Source of the DNA: Psychrosphaera aestuarii
Lineage (GTDB): Bacteria > Pseudomonadota > Gammaproteobacteria > Enterobacterales > Alteromonadaceae
Reading direction: 5' to 3'
Length of the DNA stretch: 64,000 bases
Assembly: GCF_017948405.1 (NCBI RefSeq)
Contig: NZ_CP072844.1
Span: forward strand, 1,364,001 to 1,428,000
The notes under the pieces are model-generated. The model saw nothing but the letters and a program-made list of their open reading frames with translations, did not search any database and was not told where the DNA came from. Position numbers and translations under genes: made by a program. Shown piece after piece: positions 18,620 through 28,670 of this stretch. Positions within the stretch are counted from its first letter, which is position 1; the number at the start of each line of letters is the position of its first letter.

Positions 18620-19337
18620 AATCAACCCCTCGAGTCGCAACCATTTCTCTTTTAAAAGCAAAACCTTTGTATTTTATAACGTCAAAACCGGCTTCGCGTA
18701 ATCCTCTGCGAACTAAGCCTGCTGCCGTGAAGGTAGCAAGGGTGCAGTCCGGCTTGGATAATCTATACATGTTTTCAAATAAAACAGGATTCCACATTTC
18801 AGGGTTCTTGCTCGGTGCGAACCCATCTAAATACCAAGCATCAACTTTGTGGTCATTTTGCAAATCTAACGTACGCATGCAATCGGTAACATCACCAATT
18901 AACAGTCTTAATGTTATTAATCCATCCTCAAGAACAAGTATGTTGTCTGTTTGAAGTGAATCGGGATATGCTTCAATTAGTTGTGACGATATTGATGCAA
19001 ATTGTGGCCAAAGTTTTAGCGCGGCAGCTAAGTCAGATTTACTTAAAGGGAATTTCTCAAAAGTGGTAAATGTGAGTTTTAATGGTGTTTCCTTGGACTT
19101 GTTAATTTCAATTAAATGTGACCAAGTTACCAGTAAATTTAAGCCTGTACCAAAACCAGTTTCGGCAATATGGAATGTTTTGATTTGAGCGCTAAAGCGA
19201 GGAATGATTTTATTGTGTTTTAAAAAAACATATTCCGTTTCAGCAACACCGTCACGCCTCGAAAAGTAAATGTCGTCAAACTCTGATGAATAAGGCGTGC
19301 CATTTTCGTCAAATTGTAACTTTGCGTTTTTAATCAA
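18612..19337 (-). CDS. mnmD: MnmD: tRNA (mnm5s2U34) methyltransferase, stand-alone
   Basis: Catalyses the last step of mnm5s2U34 synthesis in the wobble position of tRNA Lys/Glu/Gln, adding a methyl from SAM to nm5U. The 241 residues carry SAM motif I (AETGFGTGLNLLV) and the family signature WYLDGFAPSKNPEMW. In most gammaproteobacteria it is the N-terminal domain of a fused MnmC. Here it ends at a TAG directly after the domain boundary, with the oxidoreductase gene translationally coupled. It is divergent from fabB, the same neighbourhood as E. coli mnmC. Confidence 0.92.
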   Translation of the reverse strand: MIKNAKLQFDENGTPYSSEFDDIYFSRRDGVAETEYVFLKHNKIIPRFSAQIKTFHIAETGFGTGLNLLVTWSHLIEINKSKETPLKLTFTTFEKFPLSKSDLAAALKLWPQFASISSQLIEAYPDSLQTDNILVLEDGLITLRLLIGDVTDCMRTLDLQNDHKVDAWYLDGFAPSKNPEMWNPVLFENMYRLSKPDCTLATFTAAGLVRRGLREAGFDVIKYKGFAFKREMVATRGVDYE

Positions 19338-19365
19338 AATTTCATCTCGGTCGTATATGTTAGTT

Positions 19366-19380
19366 ACGTAAATTTTACGT
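19366..19380. promoter_or_regulatory. Perfect inverted repeat between mnmD and fabB, candidate operator
   Basis: ACGTAAATTTTACGT consists of two perfect 7-base arms around a central T. It lies 29 bases upstream of mnmD and 144 upstream of fabB. It does not match the FadR or FabR consensus that I know. Confidence 0.4.
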
Positions 19381-19523
19381 GTTTGTGCTTAAAAAGGTAA
19401 TGCAAGTTTAATAAAAAATTAATTCGGCTAACACTTGTGCGCTGAAATTAGACCAGTTAGATTGTAAAAGTGCGTAGAATACTGAAAAAAATTTAAGTCA
19501 TACAATCAATAATTAGGATAGTT

Positions 19524-20732
19524 ATGAAAAGAGCAGTGATTACTGGTATGGGTATTGTGTCGAGTATCGGCAACAATAAGGATGAAGTATTGGCAAGCTT
19601 AAAAGCTGGTAAATCAGGTATTTCCGCTTCGGAGCAATTTAAAGAATATAACTTACGCTCTCAGGTTTGGGGCAACATTGATATTGATATTACCGAGCAC
19701 ATCGACCGTAAAGCAATCCGATTTATGGGTGAAGCATCTGCGTATGCTTACATAGCTATGAAAGAAGCGATTGCTGATGCAGGGCTAACGGACGAAATGG
19801 TTTCAAACCCTCGAACTGGACTGTTGGCTGGCTCGGGAGGTGCATCTTCAAAAAATCAGATCATTGCTTGTGACACTCTGCGTGAAAAAGGTGTGAAACG
19901 CGTTGGTCCATATCAAGTACCTCGTACAATGAGCAGTACTTGTTCAGCTACTTTGGCAACACCGTTTAAGATAAAAGGCGTTAACTATTCAATAAGTTCA
20001 GCGTGTGCGACATCAGCGCATTGTATAGGGCACGCTTTAGAGCAAATACAACTAGGTAAGCAGGATATTGTATTTGCAGGTGGCGGTGAAGAAGTCGATT
20101 GGACATTAGCAGGTATGTTCGATGCGATGGGAGCGTTATCGACTAAATACAATGATACGCCAGAAGTTGCTTCAAGAACATACGATGCGGACCGCGATGG
20201 TTTTGTTATATCAGGCGGTGGCGGTATGGTAGTGGTTGAAGAATATGAGCATGCAAAAGCGCGTGGCGCAAAAATCTACGCAGAAATAGTGGGTTACGGT
20301 GCTACATCCGATGGTTTTGATATGGTTGCTCCGTCGGGCGAAGGTGCAGAGCGTTGTATGCAAATGGCGTTAAGCACGGTTGATTCACCAATTGATTATT
20401 TGAATACTCATGGAACGAGCACGCCAGTGGGTGATGTTAAAGAGCTAGGAGCAATTCAAAATGTATTTGCCGGTAAATCACCAATGATTTCAGCAACCAA
20501 GGCAATGACAGGTCATGCACTAGGTGCAGCCGGCGTTCACGAAGCTATTTATAGTTTATTAATGATGGAGAACAAATTTATTGCGCCATCGATTAACATT
20601 TCAAATCTTGATGAAAAAGCGCAAGGTTTGAATATAGTAACAGAAACAACGCCAGCAGAAGTTACCACTGCTATGTCTAATAGTTTTGGTTTTGGTGGTA
20701 CAAATGCCACACTGGTCTTCAAAAAAATATAA
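19524..20732 (+). CDS. fabB: 3-oxoacyl-[acyl-carrier-protein] synthase I
   Basis: KAS I elongates fatty acids by condensing acyl chains with malonyl-ACP and is needed for the unsaturated branch. It has 402 residues. The active-site triad is C161 ([10 protein letters not shown]), the His of [11 protein letters not shown] and the His of [12 protein letters not shown], with the C-terminal [14 protein letters not shown] glycine-rich loop. GGATAG at 5-10 bases before the ATG is a modest ribosome site. It is monocistronic with a terminator. Its upstream half-site GACCAGTT resembles half of a FadR operator, only as a hint. Confidence 0.96.
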   Translation: MKRAVITGMGIVSSIGNNKDEVLASLKAGKSGISASEQFKEYNLRSQVWGNIDIDITEHIDRKAIRFMGEASAYAYIAMKEAIADAGLTDEMVSNPRTGLLAGSGGASSKNQIIACDTLREKGVKRVGPYQVPRTMSSTCSATLATPFKIKGVNYSISSACATSAHCIGHALEQIQLGKQDIVFAGGGEEVDWTLAGMFDAMGALSTKYNDTPEVASRTYDADRDGFVISGGGGMVVVEEYEHAKARGAKIYAEIVGYGATSDGFDMVAPSGEGAERCMQMALSTVDSPIDYLNTHGTSTPVGDVKELGAIQNVFAGKSPMISATKAMTGHALGAAGVHEAIYSLLMMENKFIAPSINISNLDEKAQGLNIVTETTPAEVTTAMSNSFGFGGTNATLVFKKI

Positions 20733-20756
20733 ATAGTTTATAAAACAATTCTTTCA

Positions 20757-20791
20757 AACCCGAATAGGCGCTAAACTTATTCGGGTTTTTT
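20757..20791 (+). terminator. Rho-independent terminator after fabB
   Basis: Stem CCCGAATA/TATTCGGG with an 11-base loop and six T, 25 bases after the fabB stop and 15 bases before pdxB. Confidence 0.85.
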
Positions 20792-20806
20792 ATTACTGGG
20801 GTGCTA

Positions 20807-21982
20807 ATGAAATTTTTAATAGACGAGAACATTCCATTTGCTGATGAGTTTTTCTCAGGTCTTGGAGAGGTTACACGGTTCCCGGGTCGCGATTTAGCGC
20901 CAGAGCAGCTAATTGATGTCGATGTTTTATTAGTGCGTTCAATTACCAAAGTAGATGAAAAGCTAATCGCTCTGGCTAATGCATTAAAGTTTGTGGGAAC
21001 GGCAACAATTGGTGAAGACCATATTGATAAACAGTTACTTAGCGAAAGAGGCATAGCATTCAGTTCTGCACCAGGATGCAACGCAAATTCTGTCGCTGAA
21101 TTTGTAATAAGTGCTTTGTTCGTTCTAGCCGAAAAATACCAAATTGATTTTAGTGAAAAAACAGTCGCAGTCATAGGTGTTGGTAATATTGGCCAAAACT
21201 TACAACAAAAATTGTCAGTATTAGGTATAGAGCTTTTACTATGTGATCCATATCGAGCTAACGATGATAGTTTAACCAATTACGTTACGTTAGAAGCAGC
21301 ACTTACTAAAGCCGACGTAATAAGCTTTCATACACCATTAACTCGAACTGGGCCTTATCCGACCTATCATTTATTAAACGGAAAAAATTTGCCGTTATTA
21401 AAAGATGATGTATGCATTGTGAATGCGAGTCGAGGTGAGGTGATAGATAACCAAGCCTTGTTGACTCATATACAGTTCCGTCAAAAACACGGTAAACCAG
21501 CCATAAGGTTAGTGCTAGATGTTTGGGAAGGTGAGCCAAATCCGCTTAAAGAATTAATTCCATTTTGCGATTTAACGACTGCGCATATTGCAGGATATAG
21601 TCTTGAGGGAAAAGCCAAGGGCACGGAAATGCTCTATAAAAAAGTGTGTGAGTTATTCAAGTTAAAAACTTCGGTATCTTTGGCGAATACTTTGCCAAAA
21701 GGTCTAATAACCGATATTCATTTAGACTATAAAGTTGACTCCAACAAAGAGCAAAGTCTGGGTTTGAAGTTATCATCCACAAGCTTGTTAAAAATACTCA
21801 TTCATACCGTGTATGACGTTAGACGCGATGATGGTGTCTTTCGACATAACTTAGATAAAAATAGTTTTGATTGGATAAGAAAAAACTATCCAATACGTCG
21901 CGAATGGTCGTCAATTTCTGTAAACTGTAACCATCCTGAAGTAGCCGACTTTTTACGTTTGTTAGGCTTCAACACTAAGTAG
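20807..21982 (+). CDS. pdxB: Erythronate-4-phosphate dehydrogenase
   Basis: PdxB oxidises 4-phosphoerythronate in the DXP-dependent pyridoxal phosphate pathway. The 391 residues are near E. coli PdxB (378). It starts with the family motif MKFLIDENIPFADEFF, has the NAD fold VAVIGVGNIGQNLQQ near 118, and the catalytic His in TTAHIAGYSLEGKAKG. ATG 20807 is chosen over the GTG at 20801 because it gives the standard N-terminus, with GGGG 5 bases upstream. asd starts only 7 bases after its stop. Confidence 0.95.
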   Translation: MKFLIDENIPFADEFFSGLGEVTRFPGRDLAPEQLIDVDVLLVRSITKVDEKLIALANALKFVGTATIGEDHIDKQLLSERGIAFSSAPGCNANSVAEFVISALFVLAEKYQIDFSEKTVAVIGVGNIGQNLQQKLSVLGIELLLCDPYRANDDSLTNYVTLEAALTKADVISFHTPLTRTGPYPTYHLLNGKNLPLLKDDVCIVNASRGEVIDNQALLTHIQFRQKHGKPAIRLVLDVWEGEPNPLKELIPFCDLTTAHIAGYSLEGKAKGTEMLYKKVCELFKLKTSVSLANTLPKGLITDIHLDYKVDSNKEQSLGLKLSSTSLLKILIHTVYDVRRDDGVFRHNLDKNSFDWIRKNYPIRREWSSISVNCNHPEVADFLRLLGFNTK

Positions 21983-21989
21983 AGAAAGA

Positions 21990-23009
21990 ATGTCAGAACA
22001 AAAATATAATATTGCTGTATTGGGGGCCACAGGTTTAGTTGGCCAAAACATCATAGAAGGGCTAGCGGAAAGAAACTTTCCTGTTGGGGAGCTGTTCCCG
22101 TTAGGGAGTGAACGTTCAGCAGGTGACAGCATTTCATTTAAAGGGAAAGATATTGAAGTGCAAAACGCGGCTGATTTTGATTGGGCACAAGTCCAATTAG
22201 CAATCTTTAGTGCAGGCTCTGATGCATCTAGACGTTATGCGCCGATTGCAGCTGATATGGGCGTGGTTGTTATCGACAACACATCTTATTTCCGTAACGA
22301 ACCAGATGTACCTCTTGTGATCCCTGAAGTTAATCCTCATGCGCTAGCTGACTTTAGAAACAGAAATATAATTGCGAATCCAAACTGTTCGACTATTCAG
22401 ATGTTAGTTGCATTAAAACCGTTACACGACGCGTATGGAATTGATCGTATCAATGTCTGTACATATCAATCAGTGAGCGGTGCAGGCAAGGGGGCAATTG
22501 ATGAATTAGTGGCTCAAACCGCCCAGTTGATGAATGGCCGTCCAGTAGAAACGGAGCATTTTCCTGTACAAATGGCATTTAACGTTATCCCTCAAATAGA
22601 CAGCTTCGAAGACAACGGATACACCCGTGAAGAAATGAAGATGGTTTGGGAAACGCATAAAATAATGGGTGACGAATCAATTCGAGTAAATCCAACGGCG
22701 GTTCGAGTGCCTGTCTTTTACGGTCATGCAGAGTCTATTCATGTTGAGTTACGCCAACCCGTCTCTGCAGAAGATGTAAAGAACGTACTAGCAAATGCGC
22801 CTGGCGTTGCATTAATGACGGAAGATAAAGACTATCCAACTCAAGTAACACACGCTAGTGGGCAAGATCAAACCTTTGTTGGCCGTATTCGCGAAGATAT
22901 TTCTCATCCAAATGGTATAAATTTATGGGTAGTGGCCGATAACGTTCGTAAGGGCGCGGCAACGAATAGTTTGCAAATTGCGGAACTACTCATTAAAGAA
23001 TATCTGTGA
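21990..23009 (+). CDS. asd: Aspartate-semialdehyde dehydrogenase
   Basis: Asd reduces aspartyl phosphate to aspartate semialdehyde, the branch point to lysine/diaminopimelate, threonine and methionine. It has 339 residues. NADP fold GATGLVGQN is at 11-20, catalytic C133 is in NPNCST, and the substrate-binding His is in GHAESIHVEL. Position in the pdxB-truA-accD neighbourhood equals that of E. coli usg. Usg lacks the catalytic Cys, whereas this copy has it and should be active. It follows pdxB by 7 bases and ends at a terminator. Confidence 0.93.
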   Translation: MSEQKYNIAVLGATGLVGQNIIEGLAERNFPVGELFPLGSERSAGDSISFKGKDIEVQNAADFDWAQVQLAIFSAGSDASRRYAPIAADMGVVVIDNTSYFRNEPDVPLVIPEVNPHALADFRNRNIIANPNCSTIQMLVALKPLHDAYGIDRINVCTYQSVSGAGKGAIDELVAQTAQLMNGRPVETEHFPVQMAFNVIPQIDSFEDNGYTREEMKMVWETHKIMGDESIRVNPTAVRVPVFYGHAESIHVELRQPVSAEDVKNVLANAPGVALMTEDKDYPTQVTHASGQDQTFVGRIREDISHPNGINLWVVADNVRKGAATNSLQIAELLIKEYL

Positions 23010-23027
23010 TTTAAATAAATATTTTAT

Positions 23028-23058
23028 AAGCCTCGAACCTACCGAGGCTTTTTTTTGG
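23028..23058 (+). terminator. Rho-independent terminator after asd
   Basis: Stem AGCCTCG/CGAGGCT with a 7-base loop and eight T, about 20 bases after the asd stop. Confidence 0.9.
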
Positions 23059-23257
23059 TCTAAATTTAATAAACCGACATAAAGTTGACAGAATTAAGTG
23101 GTACAAGCTTTGCTTTACTTTTTTAAAGTGTTTAAATAATTAATGATGACTTGAGTTATTTTTGTAGTGTTTTCATCTAAGTTTTTATTGAAAATAGCTC
23201 GAGACAACAACCTATTACCGCAAATTGGCGGAATTATATTGAATCTGGAATTTATCA

Positions 23258-26200
23258 ATGCGCTCTAGCTTAAAATTATTTGCTCTGTTTATGTTCATCT
23301 TGTCGTTCTCAACGGCAAATTCGGTTTATGCAGATAACAAACTAAAAGGCCCTAAAGGGGTCGACTATGGCGAAATGGGCGAAACATATGGGCCTATCAC
23401 CAGCCGTGACACCATGTGGAAACTGGGTAATAAATTTAGACACAGAAATAATGTTTCTGTGTATCAAGTTATGGTTGCTGTTTTAAAAAAGAACCCAAAT
23501 GCTTTTGATTATAATAATTTAAATGGCTTAAAAACGGGTAGTATATTAAAAATACCTAGCCATAAAGAAGTAATGGCGATAGAGCCGTTATATGCAAAAG
23601 AACGGGCTGATGCAGACGATAAACTGTGGCAAGACATAATTAGTGGCAAGTTGGACCAAAGTAAAATTGATATCGCATTGGCGCCGATAGAAGCGGCAAA
23701 ACAAGTCGATGTTACTAACGCAAAAAAAGAAATATCAAAAAAGATAGAACAAGTTGAAGAGAAGCAGGTTAAAGCTTTTGAAACAATCCAAACACAGCTC
23801 GATAGTGCAAAAACCCAAAATCAGTCCCTTCAAGAAGAAAACTTAGCCTTGCAAGATAAGCTCTCTGCATTGTCGGATAAATTAACAAACGTAGAGCAAG
23901 CAATTGGCAATGAAAGTCAATTAAGACAAGAAACTCAACAAATACTCACTAAACTTGAAGAGTTGTTGTTAAAACAACAAGAAGAATTGGCACTTGCAAA
24001 GGCTCAAGCAGAAGATAAAAGTGTTTTCGATGAAATAAATGAGTTTTTATCGTCAACAACAGGAATTATTGTTCTGTCTACCTTACTTTCGTTATCTGTT
24101 TTAGTAGGTTTAGCGTTATTTCTCAAAAAGAAATCAAACACTGAATCGAACCCTTTAATGGATCCGTTATCTGCACCTCTTGATTCGCCAATGGCAGGAA
24201 GTTTTAGTGAAGCTCCAGATTTAGATATCGCCTCTGATTTAGATGTAGATGACAGTCTAGACTCATTGGATCCATTTAGTGATGACCTGTCTGGTTTAGA
24301 TGACGCGCTAGAAGATGATCTCGATGGCTTAGATATGGACGATGATCTATTAGATGATGACTCTTTAGACGATGTTTCATTGGATGACGATGAGCTGTTA
24401 TCCGATGAATCCGCATTTGATGACTCTGCTTTCGATGATTCTATTGATGACGATCAGTTACTCGACGATGGCTCTGAGTTACAAGAAATAGATCTTGCCG
24501 ATGATGAAGAAGAGTCAATCGTACAAGCAGGTGACATTGATGCCTTGCTGGATATGGATGACGACGACTCACTTGATGCATTAGATGATGATCTTACCGA
24601 TCAGCTTAGCGAAGACATGGATGAAACTGATATTGTGACAGATGAATCTGTTGCAGCCGATATCGACCAAGGTGCAGCACCTGACGATGATATGGATACA
24701 GGTGTAAATGATTTAGACGATGAGCTTGGTTTAGATGAAGACGACTTCGACATAGATTCGTTGATTGAAGAGGCCGGCGATACCGAGGCAATAGACGAAG
24801 AACCAGAAGTATTGACTGGTGATGACTTTGATATTGACTCTTTGATTGAAGACGAAACTGATTCTGAAAAGGAAACTAGCGAACAGCCAGATTTAACTGA
24901 AGATGACATTGAAGAAGTAGCGCTAGAGGATGACGACTTTGATATTGACTCGCTAATTGATGGTGCTGCCGGTTCAGCAGAGCCAGAATTAGAAGCTGAG
25001 CCAGAAGCTTCGTCAGAAATAGATGCCGGCGATATTATATTAGAGGATGATGATTTTGATATCGACTCTCTAATTGATGATGCCGCCGAGTCAACTGAAC
25101 CTGAACCAGAAGCTTCGTCAGAAATAGATGCCGACGATATTACATTAGAAGATGATGATTTTGATATCGATTCTCTAATTGATGATGCTGCCGAGTCAAC
25201 TGAACCAGAACTAGAATCTGAGCCAGAAGCTGAACCAGAACTAGAAGCTGAACCAGAATTAGAAGCTGAACCAGAATTAGAAGCTGAACCAGAGCCAGAA
25301 CTAGAGGCTGAACCAGAACTAGAATCTGAGCCAGAAGCTGAACCAGAGCCAGAACTAGAGGCTGAACCAGAACTAGAGGCTGAGCCAGAACTAGAGGCTG
25401 AGCCAGAACTAGAAGCTGAACCAGAATTAGAAGCTGAACCAGAACTAGAAGCTGAACCAGAATTAGAAGCTGAACCAGAACTAGAAGCTGAACCAGAACT
25501 AGAAGCTGAACCAGAACTAGAAGCTGAACCAGAAGTCGAAGCTGAGCCAGAATTAGAAGCTGAACCAGAACTAGAGGCTGAGCCAGAACTAGAGGCTGAG
25601 CCAGAACTAGAAGCTGAACCAGAACTAGAAGCTGAACCAGAACTAGAGGCTGAGCCAGAACTAGAAGCTGAACCAGAATTAGAAGCTGAACCAGAATTAG
25701 AAGCTGAACCAGAAGTCGAAGCTGAGCTAGAACTAGAGCCTGAACCAGAATTAGACGCTGATGAAGCTGACGAAATAATTGAAGACCTATCTCATGAAGA
25801 CGTTGATCTCTCATCAGATGAACAAGAAGACGACCACCCGGTTTCAGATGTGGAGCCGAGTGCAGAGTTAGACGAATATCCTGAGTTAGAAATGGACGAT
25901 GACGCAGAGCTATCGGAAGAAATTGATAGCGAGTTGCCACCTGTTTCTAATGAAATAATTGACGATGACAATATAGAATTATTTGATGAAACAGAAACAG
26001 AAGAGCGTTTAGAAGATACCGATGAAAATGAATCGGTTGAGTCTGAATCTGAAAATGTCGATATTGATGAATTAGGAGACGACCTAGCCGAAGGTGTTGA
26101 TCTTGGGGGCAACGGCTTTGGCGAGGAAAATATATCAAACCTGTTATCAGAAGGTAGTGATATTGACGACGGTTTCTTAGATGACGATTTAATAAATGCG

Positions 26201-26791
26201 AGCTTCGATGAAAGTGATATCCACAGCCTTCTAGCTGATGATGAATCACTCATAGGCGAGTCTGTAGAAGATGAAATTGAAACGTCGAGCAAAACTGATG
26301 ATGTTTCGTTTGAGATCGATGAATTAGAGCAAGCCGATTTTGACCAGTTATTAGCTGAACTATCTGATGAGAACCAACAGGTCAATGAAGCCACTGAAGC
26401 TGAACCTGAAGCTCCAAATTTAAACGAAGCAAATGAGCAGTCGGAGATAAGCAGTGATAATATCGATGACGACCTACTTGATGATCTAGATGAAGACTTT
26501 TTAAGTGTCGATAATCTAATGGATGACCTAGATGATGATGATTCAGAAATTCCTGAGGATTTAGACATTGATGTGGGGCTAGACGATTTTGATGAGTTAG
26601 CGTCAAGTAGAGGCTCGGTCGATGTTGATACGGAAGCTGGTGGAATGGCTTCGGAATTAGATCTAGCAAAAACCTACATTGAAATGGACGATGTGGAAAA
26701 TGCGAAGCTAATTTTAGATAAAATTGCTTTAAGTGATAATAAAGAAGCTAAAGAGCAAGCGCTCTCATTATTAGATGAGTTAAATGGTTAA
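23258..26791 (+). CDS. fimV: FimV/HubP-family polar organiser with giant acidic repeat tract
   Basis: A 1177-residue inner-membrane protein. It has a signal peptide (to about 25), a LysM-like peptidoglycan-binding region (about 45-110), and a coiled coil (about 150-255). One membrane helix follows ([24 protein letters not shown], about 267-290), then a very acidic cytoplasmic part. The last 50 residues are the conserved FimV C-terminal domain ([23 protein letters not shown]). FimV/HubP recruits chemotaxis, flagellar and chromosome-origin proteins to the pole and supports type IV pili. The cytoplasmic part holds five DDFDIDSLI repeats and about 30 units of ELEAEP. The locus between asd and truA is the usual one for fimV. 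Monocistronic with a terminator. Confidence 0.92.
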   Translation: MRSSLKLFALFMFILSFSTANSVYADNKLKGPKGVDYGEMGETYGPITSRDTMWKLGNKFRHRNNVSVYQVMVAVLKKNPNAFDYNNLNGLKTGSILKIPSHKEVMAIEPLYAKERADADDKLWQDIISGKLDQSKIDIALAPIEAAKQVDVTNAKKEISKKIEQVEEKQVKAFETIQTQLDSAKTQNQSLQEENLALQDKLSALSDKLTNVEQAIGNESQLRQETQQILTKLEELLLKQQEELALAKAQAEDKSVFDEINEFLSSTTGIIVLSTLLSLSVLVGLALFLKKKSNTESNPLMDPLSAPLDSPMAGSFSEAPDLDIASDLDVDDSLDSLDPFSDDLSGLDDALEDDLDGLDMDDDLLDDDSLDDVSLDDDELLSDESAFDDSAFDDSIDDDQLLDDGSELQEIDLADDEEESIVQAGDIDALLDMDDDDSLDALDDDLTDQLSEDMDETDIVTDESVAADIDQGAAPDDDMDTGVNDLDDELGLDEDDFDIDSLIEEAGDTEAIDEEPEVLTGDDFDIDSLIEDETDSEKETSEQPDLTEDDIEEVALEDDDFDIDSLIDGAAGSAEPELEAEPEASSEIDAGDIILEDDDFDIDSLIDDAAESTEPEPEASSEIDADDITLEDDDFDIDSLIDDAAESTEPELESEPEAEPELEAEPELEAEPELEAEPEPELEAEPELESEPEAEPEPELEAEPELEAEPELEAEPELEAEPELEAEPELEAEPELEAEPELEAEPELEAEPELEAEPEVEAEPELEAEPELEAEPELEAEPELEAEPELEAEPELEAEPELEAEPELEAEPELEAEPEVEAELELEPEPELDADEADEIIEDLSHEDVDLSSDEQEDDHPVSDVEPSAELDEYPELEMDDDAELSEEIDSELPPVSNEIIDDDNIELFDETETEERLEDTDENESVESESENVDIDELGDDLAEGVDLGGNGFGEENISNLLSEGSDIDDGFLDDDLINASFDESDIHSLLADDESLIGESVEDEIETSSKTDDVSFEIDELEQADFDQLLAELSDENQQVNEATEAEPEAPNLNEANEQSEISSDNIDDDLLDDLDEDFLSVDNLMDDLDDDDSEIPEDLDIDVGLDDFDELASSRGSVDVDTEAGGMASELDLAKTYIEMDDVENAKLILDKIALSDNKEAKEQALSLLDELNG
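25007..25211 (+). repeat. Two tandem copies of a 105-bp unit inside fimV
   Basis: The unit starting GCTTCGTCAGAAATAGATGC at 25007 recurs at 25112 with a few silent or conservative changes. It encodes 35 residues with the [10 protein letters not shown] motif. More diverged copies of the motif occur upstream from about 24740. Confidence 0.85.
25200..25760 (+). repeat. About 30 tandem 18-bp units coding ELEAEP in fimV
   Basis: Units of the form GAACTAGAAGCTGAACCA repeat for about 550 bp, with third-position variation (GAA/GAG, CTA/TTA), two GTC (Val) variants and a few 12- or 6-bp shortened units. Since units are multiples of three, gain or loss keeps the frame. Confidence 0.95.
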
Positions 26792-26820
26792 AACCAAATA
26801 GTAATTCATAGTATAATCAA

Positions 26821-26856
26821 CGCAGATTTTTTATAATTCTGCGTTTTTTATTTTTA
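26821..26856 (+). terminator. Rho-independent terminator after fimV
   Basis: Stem AACGCAGA/TCTGCGTT with an 11-base loop followed by a T-rich tail, 30 bases after the fimV stop and just before truA. Confidence 0.75.
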
Positions 26857-26868
26857 GGGCAATATAAT

Positions 26869-27648
26869 ATGCGAATAGCGTTAGGTATAGAGTACGACGG
26901 TGCACAGTTTTTTGGTTGGCAGAGACAAAGAGATGTCACCACTGTTCAAGAGTGCTTAGAAGCTGCGCTGTCAAAAGTTGCAAATCATAAAGTTGATGTG
27001 TTTTGTGCCGGACGAACTGACGCTGGCGTTCACGGTACAGGTCAAGTTGTTCACTTTGATACAGAATCCATCCGTGGTGAACGAGGCTGGACGATGGGCA
27101 TAAATGCAAACCTTCCAGATGCAATTGCCGTCACTTGGATGAAAGAGGTCCCTGATGACTTCCACGCACGTTTTTCAGCAACAGCACGACGTTATCGCTA
27201 CATTATTTATAATGAAAAGTTACGACCAGGAATCCTAAACAAGGGGTTAAGTCATTATCATATGCCCTTAAATGCTGACAAAATGCATGAAGCTGCACAG
27301 TGCTTACTTGGCGAAAATGACTTTTCTTCGTTCCGAGCCGCGCAATGCCAATCGAACTCTCCAAATCGCAATGTTCATTTTGTTTCAGTAACACGCCAAG
27401 GCTCGTTCGTTATCATAGATATTAAAGCAAATGCCTTTGTTCACCATATGGTAAGGAACATAGCGGGTAGTCTTATTGCAGTGGGTAAAGGTGAGCAGGA
27501 AGTGAGTTGGATGGCTGACTTACTTGCAAAAAAAGATCGAACTCAAGCCGCAGAAACCGCGAAACCGAATGGCCTTTATTTAATCGATGTAGATTATCCT
27601 GAAGAGTTTAATTTACCGAATTCCAAACTTGGTCCTCTTTTTATCTAA
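26869..27648 (+). CDS. truA: tRNA pseudouridine(38-40) synthase TruA
   Basis: TruA isomerises uridines 38-40 in the anticodon arm of many tRNAs. The 259 residues match the family. Catalytic D51 lies in [18 protein letters not shown], and the C-terminal [19 protein letters not shown] is characteristic. It lies between fimV and accD. The dedA gene found here in E. coli is absent. About 150 bp of apparently non-coding sequence separate it from accD, in which I see no clear hairpin. Confidence 0.96.
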   Translation: MRIALGIEYDGAQFFGWQRQRDVTTVQECLEAALSKVANHKVDVFCAGRTDAGVHGTGQVVHFDTESIRGERGWTMGINANLPDAIAVTWMKEVPDDFHARFSATARRYRYIIYNEKLRPGILNKGLSHYHMPLNADKMHEAAQCLLGENDFSSFRAAQCQSNSPNRNVHFVSVTRQGSFVIIDIKANAFVHHMVRNIAGSLIAVGKGEQEVSWMADLLAKKDRTQAAETAKPNGLYLIDVDYPEEFNLPNSKLGPLFI

Positions 27649-27797
27649 TGTTGTGACCATTTCTGATTCTTTTTTAATCTTTTTACCGACAAATAAGACC
27701 AGTTTAAGCAAGTTTTTATATAAAGGTTGTGTTTTAATAGGCGCAGATTTTTCATCTTGAATGAATAAAGTGGACAACTTTTATAAGGCAGTAACAA

Positions 27798-28670
27798 ATG
27801 AGCTGGATAGAAAAGATTCTACCAAAGACAAATACCTCAACTAAACGAAACATTCCTGAAGGTGTTTGGACAAAGTGCACAAGCTGTGATGCGATTTTAT
27901 ATAAAAACGATTTAGAAAAAGAACAAGGCGTATGTCCTAAATGTGATCATCACATGCGTTTAACGGGTCGTAAACGACTAGAGTTGTTTTTAGATGCGGG
28001 TGAAAAAACGGAAATTGCAGCAGATTTAGAGCCACAAGATGTGCTGTCATTCAGAGACACTAAAAAATACAAAGATCGTATTTCAGCGGCACAAAAGCAG
28101 AGTAAAGAAAAAGACGCGATGATCGTACTAAAAGGTCGTGTCAAAGGTGTTCCATGTGTTGCTGCATCATTTGAATTTTCATACATGGGCGGTTCCATGG
28201 CAACGGTCGTGGGTGAAAAGTTTGTCCAAGCTGTGAATGTTTGTATCAATGAAAATATCCCATTAATTTGTTTTTCAGCATCAGGTGGTGCTCGAATGCA
28301 AGAGGCTCTATTCTCTTTAATGCAAATGGCAAAAACGAGTGCTGCATTAGCAAAACTTAGTGATAAAGGGATTCCATTTATATCAGTGCTCACTGATCCA
28401 ACAATGGGTGGAGTTTCGGCAAGCTTAGCAATGCTAGGTGATATTAATATCGGTGAGCCTAAAGCTCTTATAGGCTTTGCTGGCCCTCGCGTTATTGAAC
28501 AAACTGTGCGAGAAAAGTTACCTGAAGGATTCCAACGAAGCGAGTTCCTTCTGGAGCATGGTGCCATTGACATGATTGTGGATCGACGAGAAATGCGCAA
28601 TACAGTAGCGAGATTGTTTGCAAAAATGTGTAAACTACCGTCACTGGAAAAAGAACATAGAACCGCGTAA
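27798..28670 (+). CDS. accD: Acetyl-CoA carboxylase carboxyltransferase subunit beta
   Basis: AccD forms, with AccA, the carboxyltransferase that moves CO2 from biotin to acetyl-CoA, the first committed step of fatty-acid synthesis. The 290 residues have an N-terminal zinc ribbon (C27, C30, C46, C49) that also binds nucleic acid in E. coli. The crotonase-like domain follows, with [12 protein letters not shown] and [15 protein letters not shown] overlap couples it to folC. An intrinsic-terminator-like hairpin begins 20 bases downstream, inside folC. Confidence 0.97.
   Translation: MSWIEKILPKTNTSTKRNIPEGVWTKCTSCDAILYKNDLEKEQGVCPKCDHHMRLTGRKRLELFLDAGEKTEIAADLEPQDVLSFRDTKKYKDRISAAQKQSKEKDAMIVLKGRVKGVPCVAASFEFSYMGGSMATVVGEKFVQAVNVCINENIPLICFSASGGARMQEALFSLMQMAKTSAALAKLSDKGIPFISVLTDPTMGGVSASLAMLGDINIGEPKALIGFAGPRVIEQTVREKLPEGFQRSEFLLEHGAIDMIVDRREMRNTVARLFAKMCKLPSLEKEHRTA

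Noticed and set aside
19448..19464. FadR operator upstream of fabB
   Set aside because: Only one half (GACCAGTT) matches; the other half does not, so it is kept as a hint and not listed as a site.
25200..25760. Direct repeats resembling a CRISPR array
   Set aside because: Units are 18 bp without spacers and code ELEAEP inside a known gene family; no cas genes are present.
25140..25940. Long antisense frame across the fimV repeats coding Leu/Val/Gln-rich protein
   Set aside because: It is the reverse complement of the 18-bp repeat: a repeat without stops in one frame has none in another. No ribosome site or family similarity; fimV is certain on the plus strand.
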